64,000 nucleotides of DNA, from the NCBI GenBank assembly GCA_027484575.1, contig JAIXSQ010000011.1:124001-188000 (forward strand), given 5' to 3'. The notes beneath the pieces are model-generated. The model saw only the letters and a program-made list of their open reading frames with translations, made no database searches and was not told the origin of the DNA. This DNA comes from Comamonadaceae bacterium (GTDB lineage: Bacteria; Pseudomonadota; Gammaproteobacteria; Burkholderiales; Burkholderiaceae_C). Made by a program: the position numbers and the translations under genes. Positions 8,143 to 16,621 of the stretch are shown here, one piece after another; position 1 is the stretch's first letter; the number at the start of each line of letters is the position of its first letter.

Positions 8143-8844
8143 ATGCGACCACCCATCCGTGCAGCCCTGGCGGCCATCGCTGCCGCCGTGCTGGCCACCG
8201 GCTGCGCCGACATGCCGCAGATGAACGACACCACCCGCACCACCGCCATCGGCGCGGCCATCGGCGGCTTGGGCGGCGCGGCCGCGACTGGGGGCCGTGG
8301 CTCCGGCGCGGTGGTGGGCGCCGGCCTGGGGGCGCTGGGCGGCTACGTGTGGTCGCAGCACATGGAGCAGAAGAAGCAGGCCATGCAGCGTGCCACCGTG
8401 GGCACCGGCGTGCAGGTCACGCAGACGGCCGACAACCAGCTCAAGCTGCAGATTCCCAACGACATCTCCTTCCCCACCAACCGCGCCGACATCCAGCCGC
8501 AGCTGCGGCCCATCCTGGACCAGTTCGCCACCGGCCTGTCGAGCCAGCCGGGCACCGAGGTGCGCATCGTCGGCCACGCGGACAGCACGGGCTCGGATGC
8601 GATCAACGACCCGCTGTCGCAGCGCCGGGCCGAGTCGGTGCGCGACTACCTGGCCGGTCGGGGCATCGACCCGCGGGTGGTGCAGGTGGCTGGCCGCGGC
8701 TCGCGCGAGCCGGTGGCCGACAACGGCAGCGAGGCCGGCCGCGCGCGCAACCGCCGGGTGGAGATCTTCCTGGGCGAGCGGGCCGACGTGGCCGGTGGGT
8801 CCAGGCCGTCCGGCCCGGGCATCCCCGCGACGCAGGTGCGCTGA
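8143..8844 (+). CDS. OmpA family outer-membrane lipoprotein (YiaD-like)
   Basis: The product is 233 residues. A lipoprotein signal ends in LATGC with Cys21 as the lipidated residue. Residues about 35-70 form a glycine-zipper region (AIGAAIGGLGGAA...GAGLGALGG), followed by a carboxyl OmpA domain that binds peptidoglycan; the key Asp is in GHADSTG and the Arg in RNRRVEIF. It probably tethers the outer membrane to the cell wall. The ATG chosen follows AGGAGG at the right distance; an upstream in-frame ATG lacks such a site. Confidence 0.9.
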   Translation: MRPPIRAALAAIAAAVLATGCADMPQMNDTTRTTAIGAAIGGLGGAAATGGRGSGAVVGAGLGALGGYVWSQHMEQKKQAMQRATVGTGVQVTQTADNQLKLQIPNDISFPTNRADIQPQLRPILDQFATGLSSQPGTEVRIVGHADSTGSDAINDPLSQRRAESVRDYLAGRGIDPRVVQVAGRGSREPVADNGSEAGRARNRRVEIFLGERADVAGGSRPSGPGIPATQVR

Positions 8845-8868
8845 GCCCGCCGGGCCGACGGCGGCTCA
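8842..8868. terminator. Bidirectional terminator between convergent genes
   Basis: TGAGCC-C-GCCG and CGGC-GGCTCA pair over ten bases with one bulge. The stem includes the stop codons of both the OmpA gene and the glutamine-synthetase-like gene. Confidence 0.45.
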
Positions 8869-10344
8869 GATGCGCGCGAAGTACTCGCGCCGCATGAACT
8901 CCTCGGGGTCCTCGGCGTCGGCATGGCGCTGCAGTTCGGACCGCTTGACCTGCACCAGGTAGTCGACCAGGCCGGGGCCCAGCGAGCGCACCAGCGTGGC
9001 GTCGGCCTGCAGCGCCTCGAGCGCCTCGCCCAGGCTGGTGGGCAGCCGCTCGGCCGCTTCCGCATACGGCGCCTCGGTGGCCGGCGGCGCCCGCAGGCCG
9101 CGCGCCAGGCCGTCCAGCCCCGCATGGACCTGCGAGGCCATGTAGAGGTAGGGGTTGGCGGCCGGCTCGCCGATGCGGTTCTCAATCCGGGTGGCGCCGT
9201 CGCCGGCCTCGCCGACGACGCGCAGCATCGCGCCGCGGTTGTCGCGGCCCCACAGCACGGACTGCGGCGCGAGCGCGTTGGGCCGGTAGCGGCCGTAGCC
9301 GTTGACCGTGGGCGTGCAGAACACCGCCATCCCGCGGGCATGGGCCAGCAGGCCCGCCAGCCAGTGCTCGCCCGTCGCCGACAGCGTGTGCGCGGCCTCG
9401 AGCGGGCCGCTGCCGGGTTCCGGCGCCTCACGCCGGAACGCATTGCCGCCGCCGGCCAGCCCGACCAGCGACTGGTGCAGGTGCCAGCCGCTGGACATGA
9501 TCTGCTGGAACGGCGGGCGGCACATGAACGTGGCGTGGTAGCCGGCGCGGCGCAGCGCCTGCCGCACGCCGTTGCGGAACAGCACCATGGCATCGGCCGC
9601 GGCCAGGGCGTCGGTGGCGTCGAACACCGCCTCGACCTGGCTGGGGCCGAGCTCGATCTCCAGCGAGGTCAGCGGCAACCCCAGGGCCTGCGCCGTGTGC
9701 TGCACGATGCGCAGCGGTGCGTCGGCCAGGTCGGCCCAGCCCTCGGTCAGCAGGTTGTAGCCGGGGTGGACCAGTTCCACCGCGGGCGCCGGCCCCGGCC
9801 AGGCCGCACGGTGCGGATCCAGCTGCGGGCCCGCGTCGGTGATGCGGTAGACGTGGAACTCGACCTCGAGCCCGCAGCGCAGGCCCCAGCCGGCCTGCGC
9901 CAGCCGCGCCAGCGCGTCCTGCAGCACGCGCCGGGTGTCCAGCGGCACCGGCCGGCCGTCCTGGAAGTACGGCTGGGCCTGCAGCCAGCCGGTGGCCGGT
10001 GCCCAGGGCAGCTGGCGGAAGCTCTCCGGGTCGGGCAGCAGCACCAGGTTGCCGGCATGGGCGAAGCCGGGCAGGGTGTCGGTGGCGCCCGGCTCGAACA
10101 CCTTCCAGGCCGTGCGGTCGGAGGTGTCCTTGAGCATCAGCGTGCTGACCAGGCCGATGCCCTCGCGCAGCGCCCGCTCCAGGGCCGGCAGCGTGACGGT
10201 CTTGCCGCGGGTGACGCCGTGCAGGTCGCACCAGACGATGCGCACCAGCTCGATGCCGGCGGCCTGCGCCAGGCGCACCGTGCGCTGCACCGCGTCCTCG
10301 CGCGCGGCGTCGTGCACGCCGCAGCGTTGCGCGAAGCTGCTCAT
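8866..10344 (-). CDS. Glutamine synthetase-like enzyme (gamma-glutamyl amide ligase family)
   Basis: The 492-residue protein belongs to the glutamine synthetase fold family. Recognisable blocks are GLEVEFHVY (metal/glutamate site, about residue 165), ELGPSQVEAVFDATDALAAADA, the catalytic SSGWHLHQSL, and NGYGRYRPNALAP with GRDNRGAMLRVV and IENRIGEPAANPYLYMA. It lacks the adenylylation-site layout of true GlnA. PuuA and the aniline-pathway enzymes TdnQ/AtdA1 are relatives that join glutamate to an amine. It is translated directly after a Rieske oxygenase by an ATGA overlap, which suggests that it prepares or processes an amine-containing substrate of the oxygenase. The substrate is unknown. Confidence 0.82.
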   Translation of the reverse strand: MSSFAQRCGVHDAAREDAVQRTVRLAQAAGIELVRIVWCDLHGVTRGKTVTLPALERALREGIGLVSTLMLKDTSDRTAWKVFEPGATDTLPGFAHAGNLVLLPDPESFRQLPWAPATGWLQAQPYFQDGRPVPLDTRRVLQDALARLAQAGWGLRCGLEVEFHVYRITDAGPQLDPHRAAWPGPAPAVELVHPGYNLLTEGWADLADAPLRIVQHTAQALGLPLTSLEIELGPSQVEAVFDATDALAAADAMVLFRNGVRQALRRAGYHATFMCRPPFQQIMSSGWHLHQSLVGLAGGGNAFRREAPEPGSGPLEAAHTLSATGEHWLAGLLAHARGMAVFCTPTVNGYGRYRPNALAPQSVLWGRDNRGAMLRVVGEAGDGATRIENRIGEPAANPYLYMASQVHAGLDGLARGLRAPPATEAPYAEAAERLPTSLGEALEALQADATLVRSLGPGLVDYLVQVKRSELQRHADAEDPEEFMRREYFARI

Positions 10345-11729
10345 GCCGTGGTGGCGGCGGCCGGCGCCTGCGCGATCCAGGGCGCGCCGTCGCGCTTGGC
10401 CCGGGCCTGGGTGCGCCACCACTGCGGCCACTCGCCGGCCGGCGCGATCCCGTCGACGGTGTCGGGGCCCTGCAGCTGGCCGGCCAGCGCGGGGTCGGCC
10501 GCGCCCGGCGCGGTGCCGCCGGCCTGCACCGCCTCGATGGCCTGCAGCAGCATCCGGCGGTTGGCCATGATCACCTTGTCGCTGGTGCCCAGGTGCTCGC
10601 GGGTGCGGTCCTGGATGGGGCCCATGCTTTCCACCGCCCACTGGTCGTGGACGTTGATGTCCTCCTCGCCCATGCCCAGGTAGGTGCTGCTGCGCTGCTC
10701 GGCGGGGTCGAACCCCCAGCCGTTGTGGCGCCCCGACCTGGGGATGTAGTCGGGCAGGGCGATGAACTGCAGCCGCTGCTGGCGCATCGCCTCCTTGTCG
10801 ACCGGCCCGGCGAAGCTGGTGAACACCGAGTACCAGTAGGTGCGGGTGTCGTCCACCGGCACGTGCATCTGCGTGATGGTCAGCGTCTCGGACAGCGGGA
10901 TCACGAAGGTGTGCGGGAAGATCGCCTGTGTGACGCGCACGTGCGTGAGTTCATCGGTCATCGGCCGCAGCGCGGTCAGCTGCATCCCCCAGGGCCGCGG
11001 CTCGCTGCTGATCTCGGGCCGGTGGAACTCGCGCATGATCCGCGTCATCGGCCAGCGCTCGCCCTCGGCCGTGGCGCCCGCGCTGGCACTGCGGAACTGC
11101 TTGCCGGCCGCGTTCTCGCCGATGGCCTCCAGCGGCGCATCGTTCAGGAAGCGGTGCAGGAACGAGGGATGGGCCGGGTCGATCCCGACCTCGAAGGCCT
11201 GCAGCCAGTTGCACTGCCACAGGCCCTTGAACGCGAAGGTGTGGGTGCCGGGCGCCACGAAGCAGTCGAAGGCGGGGAAGGGCGGCGGCGTGCTGCCCGG
11301 CTCGCCGAACCAGCCGAACAGGATGCCGCTGCGCTCGAGCACCGGGTAGCTGCGCTGGCGCACGCGCTCGCACAGGCGGCTGCCCACCGGCTCGGCCGGC
11401 GTCTCCAGGCAGGTGCCGTCGGCGGCGAACTTCCAGCCGTGGAAGGGGCAGCGCAGGCCGTCGCCCTCGTGCCGGCCGAACGACAGGTCGGCGCCGCGGT
11501 GCGGGCAGTCGCGGTCGAGCAGCCCCCAGCCGCCCTGCGCGTCGCGGAACAGCACCAGGTCCTGGCCCAGCACCCGCACGGCCTTGACCGGCCGCTGGGC
11601 CATGCGGGCATCGAGCCGCGGCTCGAACTCGTCGACCAGCGCCACCGGCTGCCAGTACTGCCGCATCACCGCGCCACAGGCCGTGCCCGGGCCGATGCGT
11701 GTCACCAGTTCGTTCTGCTGCGCCTTCAT
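10341..11729 (-). CDS. Rieske ring-hydroxylating oxygenase alpha subunit (phthalate 4,5-dioxygenase-like)
   Basis: This 462-residue protein has an amino-terminal Rieske [2Fe-2S] domain with ligands Cys75, His77, Cys94 and His97, and a catalytic domain whose mononuclear iron site is seen in NWLQAFEVGIDPAHPSFLH (Asp-x2-His-x4-His). The opening NELVTRIGPGTACGAVMRQYWQPVA is typical of the phthalate dioxygenase group, which uses a separate reductase. No reductase or ferredoxin gene is nearby, so electrons must come from elsewhere. Two ATGs lie six bases apart; the inner one is seven bases from AGGA and is preferred. It is operonic with the glutamine-synthetase-like gene. Confidence 0.88.
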   Translation of the reverse strand: MKAQQNELVTRIGPGTACGAVMRQYWQPVALVDEFEPRLDARMAQRPVKAVRVLGQDLVLFRDAQGGWGLLDRDCPHRGADLSFGRHEGDGLRCPFHGWKFAADGTCLETPAEPVGSRLCERVRQRSYPVLERSGILFGWFGEPGSTPPPFPAFDCFVAPGTHTFAFKGLWQCNWLQAFEVGIDPAHPSFLHRFLNDAPLEAIGENAAGKQFRSASAGATAEGERWPMTRIMREFHRPEISSEPRPWGMQLTALRPMTDELTHVRVTQAIFPHTFVIPLSETLTITQMHVPVDDTRTYWYSVFTSFAGPVDKEAMRQQRLQFIALPDYIPRSGRHNGWGFDPAEQRSSTYLGMGEEDINVHDQWAVESMGPIQDRTREHLGTSDKVIMANRRMLLQAIEAVQAGGTAPGAADPALAGQLQGPDTVDGIAPAGEWPQWWRTQARAKRDGAPWIAQAPAAATTA

Positions 11730-11852
11730 CGCCATGTCCTTCTCGTGGCCCGCCGGTCGGTGCGCCGGCGCGTCGAGTGTAGGAAGCAGCGGCCGTGCCC
11801 GCATCGGGCGCAACCCGGCCGGGCAGGGTGGCCGGCGCTATGCTCGCCGCCC

Positions 11853-12494
11853 ATGAAGCTGCACAACTACTTCCGCTCCTCGGCCTCCTTCCGCGTGCGC
11901 ATCGCGCTGGAGCTCAAGGGCCTGCCGTACGAGTACCTGTCGGTGCACCTGGCCCGCGGCGACCACAAGCTGCCGGCCTATGCCGACCTGGCGCCCACCG
12001 GCCTGGTGCCGCTGCTGGAGACCGACGACGGCCAGCGGCTGGACCAGTCACTGGCCATCATGGAGTGGCTGGACGAGACGCATCCCACCCCGCCGCTGCT
12101 GCCAGGCGACGCGCTCGGCCGGGCCCGCGTGCGCGCGCTGGCGCAGCTGGTCGCCTGCGAGATCCACCCGCTGAACAACCTGCGGGTGCTCAAGTACCTG
12201 GTGCGCGACCTCAAGGTCGGCGAGGACGCCAAGAACACCTGGTACCGCCACTGGGTGCGCGAGGGCCTGCTGGCCTTCGAACGCCAGCTCGCGCAGCTGC
12301 CGCGCGGCACCTACTGCTGGGGCGAGCAGCCGACGCTGGCGGACTGCTGCCTGGTGCCGCAGATCCTCAACGGCCAGCGCTTCGACTGCGACTTCTCGGG
12401 CCTGGAACGCACCATGGCCGCCTTCGAGGCCTGCATGCGGCACCCGGCGTTCCAGAAGGCGCAGCCCAGCGCCTGTCCCGACGCCGAGGCCTGA
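11853..12494 (+). CDS. Zeta-class glutathione S-transferase: maleylpyruvate or maleylacetoacetate isomerase
   Basis: This 213-residue glutathione-dependent isomerase converts the cis double bond of maleylpyruvate or maleylacetoacetate to trans. The zeta active-site pattern is near the start (YFRSSASFRVRIAL, serines 9-12), and the carboxyl domain has VACEIHPLNNLRVLKYL and the ADCCLVPQI motif. MaiA and NagL proteins share these features and cannot be told apart by eye. Because a gentisate operon 4 kb away has a fumarylpyruvate hydrolase but no isomerase, this gene may serve it; tyrosine degradation is the alternative. It is followed after four bases by pgeF. Confidence 0.87.
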   Translation: MKLHNYFRSSASFRVRIALELKGLPYEYLSVHLARGDHKLPAYADLAPTGLVPLLETDDGQRLDQSLAIMEWLDETHPTPPLLPGDALGRARVRALAQLVACEIHPLNNLRVLKYLVRDLKVGEDAKNTWYRHWVREGLLAFERQLAQLPRGTYCWGEQPTLADCCLVPQILNGQRFDCDFSGLERTMAAFEACMRHPAFQKAQPSACPDAEA

Positions 12495-12498
12495 GCGC

Positions 12499-13278
12499 AT
12501 GACGCCGACCGCGGGGCTGGCCGGCTGGCCGCAACTGCCCGGGGTGCAGGCCGCCTGCTCCGGGCGCGAGGGCGGCGTCTCCACCGGGGCGTACGCCAGC
12601 CTCAACTTGGGCGACCACGTCGGCGACGATCCCGCGGCGGTCGCGCAGAACCGGCAGCGCTTCGCGGCGGGCCTGGGCGCGCGGCCGGTCTACCTCAGGC
12701 AGGTGCACGGCTGGGGCGTGGCGCGCCTGGAGGCCGACACGCCCGACGGCACCGAGGCCGACGCCTGCGTGACGACGCGCCGCGGCGTGGCCTGCACCAT
12801 CATGGTGGCCGACTGCCTGCCGGTGCTGTTCGCGCACGCTGGCGGGGCGGCCGCCGCGGCCGCGCATGCCGGCTGGCGGGGCCTGGCCGGCGCGCACGGC
12901 CACGGCGTGCTCGAGGCGACCTGGGCGGCCTACTGGCCGCTGGTCGCTGCCGACCCCGCCGCGGCGGCACGCGGCACGCGCGTGTGGCTGGGGCCGTGCA
13001 TCGGGCCCGCGGCGTTCGAGGTGGGCGACGAGGTGCGCGCGGCCTTCGCCACGGCGGACCCGCGTGCGGCCGCGCGCTTCGCGCCGCATGGTCCGGGCAA
13101 GTGGCTGGCCGACCTGCCGGGCCTGGCGCGCGAGCGGCTGGCGGCGCTCGGCCTGCACGACGTCGGGGGCAACGACGGCAGCAGCGCCTGGTGCACCGTG
13201 GCGCAGTCCTCAGGGTTCTTTTCGCACCGGCGCGACCGCGTCAGCGGCCGCTTCGCCGCCGCCGTCTGGCTGCGCTGA
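12499..13278 (+). CDS. pgeF: Peptidoglycan editing factor PgeF (laccase-domain, YfiH family)
   Basis: The 259-residue protein has the DUF152/YfiH fold. The zinc ligands are visible as His70 (RQVHGWGV), Cys106 (VADCLPVL) and His123 (AAHAGWRG). Family members keep peptidoglycan precursors correct by removing misincorporated serine, and some also act as purine nucleoside phosphorylases. It lies in a two-gene unit with the GST gene, and its last 69 bases overlap the 3' end of a convergent small membrane protein gene. Confidence 0.9.
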   Translation: MTPTAGLAGWPQLPGVQAACSGREGGVSTGAYASLNLGDHVGDDPAAVAQNRQRFAAGLGARPVYLRQVHGWGVARLEADTPDGTEADACVTTRRGVACTIMVADCLPVLFAHAGGAAAAAAHAGWRGLAGAHGHGVLEATWAAYWPLVAADPAAAARGTRVWLGPCIGPAAFEVGDEVRAAFATADPRAAARFAPHGPGKWLADLPGLARERLAALGLHDVGGNDGSSAWCTVAQSSGFFSHRRDRVSGRFAAAVWLR

Positions 13279-13512
13279 ACCGGTGGCCGGCCCCGCCTGC
13301 TGGCGCGCTGCTTGCATCTCCGCCTCGTGCCTCGCCCGTAGGGCTTTCTTGCGGCCGGGCGTGCCCATGATGTACATCAGCAGGGCCAGTGGGGCGACCC
13401 CGTACAAGACGAAGGTGACGATCGCGCCGAGCACCGTGCCGTTGCTGGCCGTGGCTTCGGCCACGGCCATCATCAGCACGACGTACATCCAGCCGAGGGC
13501 GACGAGGTACAT
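13210..13512 (-). CDS. Small two-span membrane protein of unknown function
   Basis: The 100-residue protein has two hydrophobic segments (about residues 3-20 and 27-50) and a hydrophilic, basic then acidic tail beginning GTPGRKKALRARHEAEM. I do not recognise a named family. Its amino-terminal membrane part is clearly protein-like and its ATG faces the phaC promoter region. The unusual point is that its carboxyl tail is encoded antisense to the last 23 codons of pgeF. A shorter original gene extended by loss of a stop is possible. Confidence 0.7.
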   Translation of the reverse strand: MYLVALGWMYVVLMMAVAEATASNGTVLGAIVTFVLYGVAPLALLMYIMGTPGRKKALRARHEAEMQAARQQAGPATGSAQPDGGGEAAADAVAPVRKEP

Positions 13513-13537
13513 GGGGGTCAGTTGGTGGTAAGGGGTT

Positions 13538-13556
13538 CATGTTGCACTGCAACATG
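13538..13556. promoter_or_regulatory. Palindromic PhaR-like operator upstream of phaC
   Basis: CATGTTGCA-C-TGCAACATG is a perfect inverted repeat with 9-bp arms and one central base. It contains TTGCACTGCAACAT, matching at 12 of 14 positions a site in front of phaZ in this window. PhaR, the PHB-sensing repressor, binds TGC/GCA-rich palindromes of this kind. The site overlaps a possible -35 element (TTGCAC, 17 bases before AATACT), so binding would block the promoter. Confidence 0.62.
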
Positions 13557-13570
13557 AAAGCTGAAATACT
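13542..13570 (+). promoter_or_regulatory. Candidate phaC promoter
   Basis: TTGCAC and AATACT are spaced by 17 bases, and lie about 45 bases before the phaC start. The match to the sigma-70 consensus is modest, but the position inside the operator palindrome fits repression. Confidence 0.35.
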
Positions 13571-13612
13571 CCGGGGAAACCCGAACAACGTCAGAAGCAC
13601 AGGAGACAAGCG

Positions 13613-15316
13613 ATGCATTCTGAACCGGACTGGGCCGCCGCTGCCCGCCAGTTCCAGCAGACCCTCGGCCAGGGGTGGACGCAGGCCCTGCAGTCGTTCA
13701 CCAACCTCGGCACCGACCTTCCGGCCGCGGGTGCGCTGCCCGCACCCCTGAGCTTCGCGCCCGACAAGCTGGCGCAGCTCCAGCAGGACTACCTCAAGGA
13801 AGCCAGCGAGCTGTGGAACCACGGCATCGCCGGTGCCGCGCACGGCGACAAGCGCTTCGCCTCGGACGCCTGGGGCAGCAACCCGGTCGCCGCCTTCAGC
13901 GCCGCCGCCTACCTGCTCAACGCACGGACCCTGCTCGGCCTGGCCGAGGCGGCGCAGGCCGATCCCAAGACCAAGGCGCGGCTGCGCTTCGCGGTCGAGC
14001 AATGGATGGCGGCCTCGTCGCCCAGCAACTTCCTGGCCTTCAACGCCGAGGCGCAGAAGAAGGCGGTCGAGACGCGCGGCGAGAGCATCGCCAAGGGCAT
14101 CCAGAACCTGATGCACGACCTGCGCCAGGGCCATGTGTCGATGACCGACGAGAGCCAGTTCGAGGTCGGCCGCAACGTGGCGACCACCGAAGGTGCGGTG
14201 GTGTTCCAGAACGCGCTGATGCAGCTCATCGAATACAAGCCCACCACGGCCAAGGTGCACGAGCGGCCGTTCCTGCTGGTGCCGCCCTGCATCAACAAGT
14301 TCTACATCCTCGACCTGCAGCCCGAGAACTCGCTGATCAAGCACCTGGTCGACCAGGGCCACCGCACCTTCGTCGTCAGCTGGCGCAATCCCGACGCCTC
14401 GCTGCAGCAGGCCACCTGGGACGACTACATCGCCCAGGGCCCGCTGGAGGCGATCCGCGTGGTGCAGGAGATCAGCGGCAGCAAGCAGCTCAACGGCCTG
14501 GGCTTCTGCGTCGGCGGCACCATCCTGGGCACGGCGCTGGCGGTGCTCGCGGCGCGCGGCGAGAAGCCGCTGGCCAGCGTCACCTTCCTGACCACGCTGC
14601 TGGACTTCAGCGACACCGGGGTGCTCGACCTGTTCATCGACGAGCAGATGGTGCGCTTCCGCGAGATGCAGATGGGGCAGGGCGGCCTGCTCAAGGGGCA
14701 GGACCTGGCCACCACCTTCAGCTTCCTGCGCCCCAACGACCTGGTCTGGAACTACGTGGTGGGCAACTACCTCAAGGGCGAGACGCCACCGCCGTTCGAC
14801 CTGCTCTACTGGAACAGCGACTCGACCAACCTGCCGGGCCCCATGTACGCCTGGTACCTGCGCAACACCTACCTCGAGAACAACCTGGTCAAGCCGGGCA
14901 AGCTCACGGTCTGCGGCCAGAAGGTGGACCTGCGCAGGATCGACATCCCGGCCTACGTCTACGGCTCGCGCGAGGACCACATCGTCCCCATCGCGGCGTC
15001 GTATGCCAGCGTGCACCACCTGCGCGGCAAGCGCCGCTTCGTGATGGGGGCCTCGGGCCACATCGCCGGCGTGATCAACGCGCCGGCCAAGAAGAAGCGC
15101 TCGTACTGGACCGGCCCGTCGGACCGCTTCCCGGCCACCCAGGCCGAGTGGCTGGCCGGCGCCACCGAGCATCCCGGCAGCTGGTGGACCGACTGGTTCG
15201 ACTGGCTGCGCCCGCATGCGGGCAAGCAGGTGGCCGCCCCGCGCCGCTACGGCAAGGGCAGCACCTACCAGGCGCTCGAGCCCGCCCCGGGCAGCTACGT
15301 CAAGCAGAAGGCCTGA
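13613..15316 (+). CDS. phaC: Class I polyhydroxyalkanoate synthase
   Basis: This 567-residue enzyme polymerises (R)-3-hydroxybutyryl-CoA into PHB on the surface of the storage granule. The catalytic Cys299 sits in the lipase-box-like GLGFCVGG. The triad is completed by the Asp in [10 protein letters not shown] and the His in [12 protein letters not shown]. Length and the downstream phaA-phaB genes define the class I, single-subunit type. The ATG is preceded by AGGAGA. The operon is probably controlled through the palindrome 57 bases upstream. Confidence 0.97.
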   Translation: MHSEPDWAAAARQFQQTLGQGWTQALQSFTNLGTDLPAAGALPAPLSFAPDKLAQLQQDYLKEASELWNHGIAGAAHGDKRFASDAWGSNPVAAFSAAAYLLNARTLLGLAEAAQADPKTKARLRFAVEQWMAASSPSNFLAFNAEAQKKAVETRGESIAKGIQNLMHDLRQGHVSMTDESQFEVGRNVATTEGAVVFQNALMQLIEYKPTTAKVHERPFLLVPPCINKFYILDLQPENSLIKHLVDQGHRTFVVSWRNPDASLQQATWDDYIAQGPLEAIRVVQEISGSKQLNGLGFCVGGTILGTALAVLAARGEKPLASVTFLTTLLDFSDTGVLDLFIDEQMVRFREMQMGQGGLLKGQDLATTFSFLRPNDLVWNYVVGNYLKGETPPPFDLLYWNSDSTNLPGPMYAWYLRNTYLENNLVKPGKLTVCGQKVDLRRIDIPAYVYGSREDHIVPIAASYASVHHLRGKRRFVMGASGHIAGVINAPAKKKRSYWTGPSDRFPATQAEWLAGATEHPGSWWTDWFDWLRPHAGKQVAAPRRYGKGSTYQALEPAPGSYVKQKA

Positions 15317-15323
15317 ACGCCCC

Positions 15324-15348
15324 GGCGGCCCGCCCCGCGCGGGCCGCC
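15324..15348 (+). other. Strong hairpin between phaC and phaA
   Basis: GGCGGCCCGC and GCGGGCCGCC form a perfect 10-bp stem with a five-base loop, seven bases after the phaC stop. There is no T tract. It may be a partial terminator or an RNA-stability element that sets the ratio of synthase to precursor enzymes. Confidence 0.45.
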
Positions 15349-15397
15349 ATCCCGTCCCACCGCCGTTCCCCACCGACCCCCGCCCCAGGAGCCCTCC

Positions 15398-16579
15398 ATG
15401 GAAGACATCGTCATCGTCTCGGCCGTCCGCACGGCCCTCGGCAAGTTCGGCGGCTCGCTCGCCAAGGTGCCCGCGCCCGAACTGGGCGCCATCGTGATCC
15501 GCGAGGCCCTGACCCGCGCCCAGGTCGATCCCGCGCAGGTGGGCGAGGTCATCATGGGCCAGGTGCTGGCCGCCGGCTCGGGCCAGAACCCGGCGCGCCA
15601 GGCGCTGCTCAAGGCGGGCCTGCCCAAGGAGGTGCCGGGCCTGACCATCAACGCCGTGTGCGGCTCGGGCCTCAAGGCCGTGATGCTGGCGGCGCAGTCC
15701 ATCGCCTGGGGCGACGCCGAGATCGTCGTGGCCGGCGGCCAGGAGACCATGAGCGCGGCGCCGCACGTGCTGCTGGGATCGCGCGACGGCCAGCGCATGG
15801 GCGACTGGAAGATGGTCGACTCGATGATCGTCGACGGCCTGTGGGACGTGTACAACCAGTACCACATGGGCATCACCGCCGAGAACGTGGCCAAGGCGCA
15901 CGGCATCTCGCGCGAGGCGCAGGACGCCCTTGCGCTGGCCAGCCAGCGCAAGGCCACCGCGGCGCAGGACGCCGGCCGCTTCAAGGACGAGATCGTCCCC
16001 GTGGCGATTCCCCAGAAGAAGGGCGAGCCGGTCCTCTTCGAGGCCGACGAGTTCATCAACCGCAAGACCAGTGCCGAGGCGCTGGCGGGCCTGCGCCCGG
16101 CCTTCGACAAGGCCGGCAGCGTGACTGCCGGCAATGCCTCGGGCCTCAACGACGGCGCCGCCGCGGTGGTGGTCATGAGCGCGAAGAAGGCCGCGGCGCT
16201 GGGCCTGCAGCCGCTGGCGCGCATCGCCGCCTTCGGCACCTCGGGGCTGGATCCGGCCACCATGGGCATGGGCCCGGTTCCTGCTTCGCGCAAGGCGCTG
16301 CAGCGCGCCGGCTGGAGCGTGCAGGACGTGCAGCTGTTCGAGCTCAACGAGGCCTTCGCCGCCCAGGCCTGCGCGGTCAACCAGGAACTGGGCATCGACC
16401 CGGAGCGGGTCAACGTCAACGGCGGCGCGATCGCGCTGGGCCACCCCATCGGCGCCTCGGGCTGCCGCGTGCTGGTGACCCTGCTGCACGAAATGCGCCG
16501 CCGCGAGGCGCGCAAGGGCCTGGCGGCGCTGTGCATCGGCGGCGGCATGGGGGTTTCCCTCGCCGTCGAACGGGCCTGA
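15398..16579 (+). CDS. phaA: Acetyl-CoA acetyltransferase (beta-ketothiolase)
   Basis: The 393-residue biosynthetic thiolase condenses two acetyl-CoA to acetoacetyl-CoA, the first PHB step. Catalytic residues are visible: nucleophile Cys88 in [11 protein letters not shown], His in [12 protein letters not shown] and the second Cys in [11 protein letters not shown]. The middle gene of phaCAB, 81 bases after phaC with an intervening hairpin. An AGGAG precedes the ATG. Confidence 0.97.
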   Translation: MEDIVIVSAVRTALGKFGGSLAKVPAPELGAIVIREALTRAQVDPAQVGEVIMGQVLAAGSGQNPARQALLKAGLPKEVPGLTINAVCGSGLKAVMLAAQSIAWGDAEIVVAGGQETMSAAPHVLLGSRDGQRMGDWKMVDSMIVDGLWDVYNQYHMGITAENVAKAHGISREAQDALALASQRKATAAQDAGRFKDEIVPVAIPQKKGEPVLFEADEFINRKTSAEALAGLRPAFDKAGSVTAGNASGLNDGAAAVVVMSAKKAAALGLQPLARIAAFGTSGLDPATMGMGPVPASRKALQRAGWSVQDVQLFELNEAFAAQACAVNQELGIDPERVNVNGGAIALGHPIGASGCRVLVTLLHEMRRREARKGLAALCIGGGMGVSLAVERA

Positions 16580-16621
16580 CCGGCAAGAATCGATTTCGTT
16601 CACCACTGGAAGGAGACTGCG

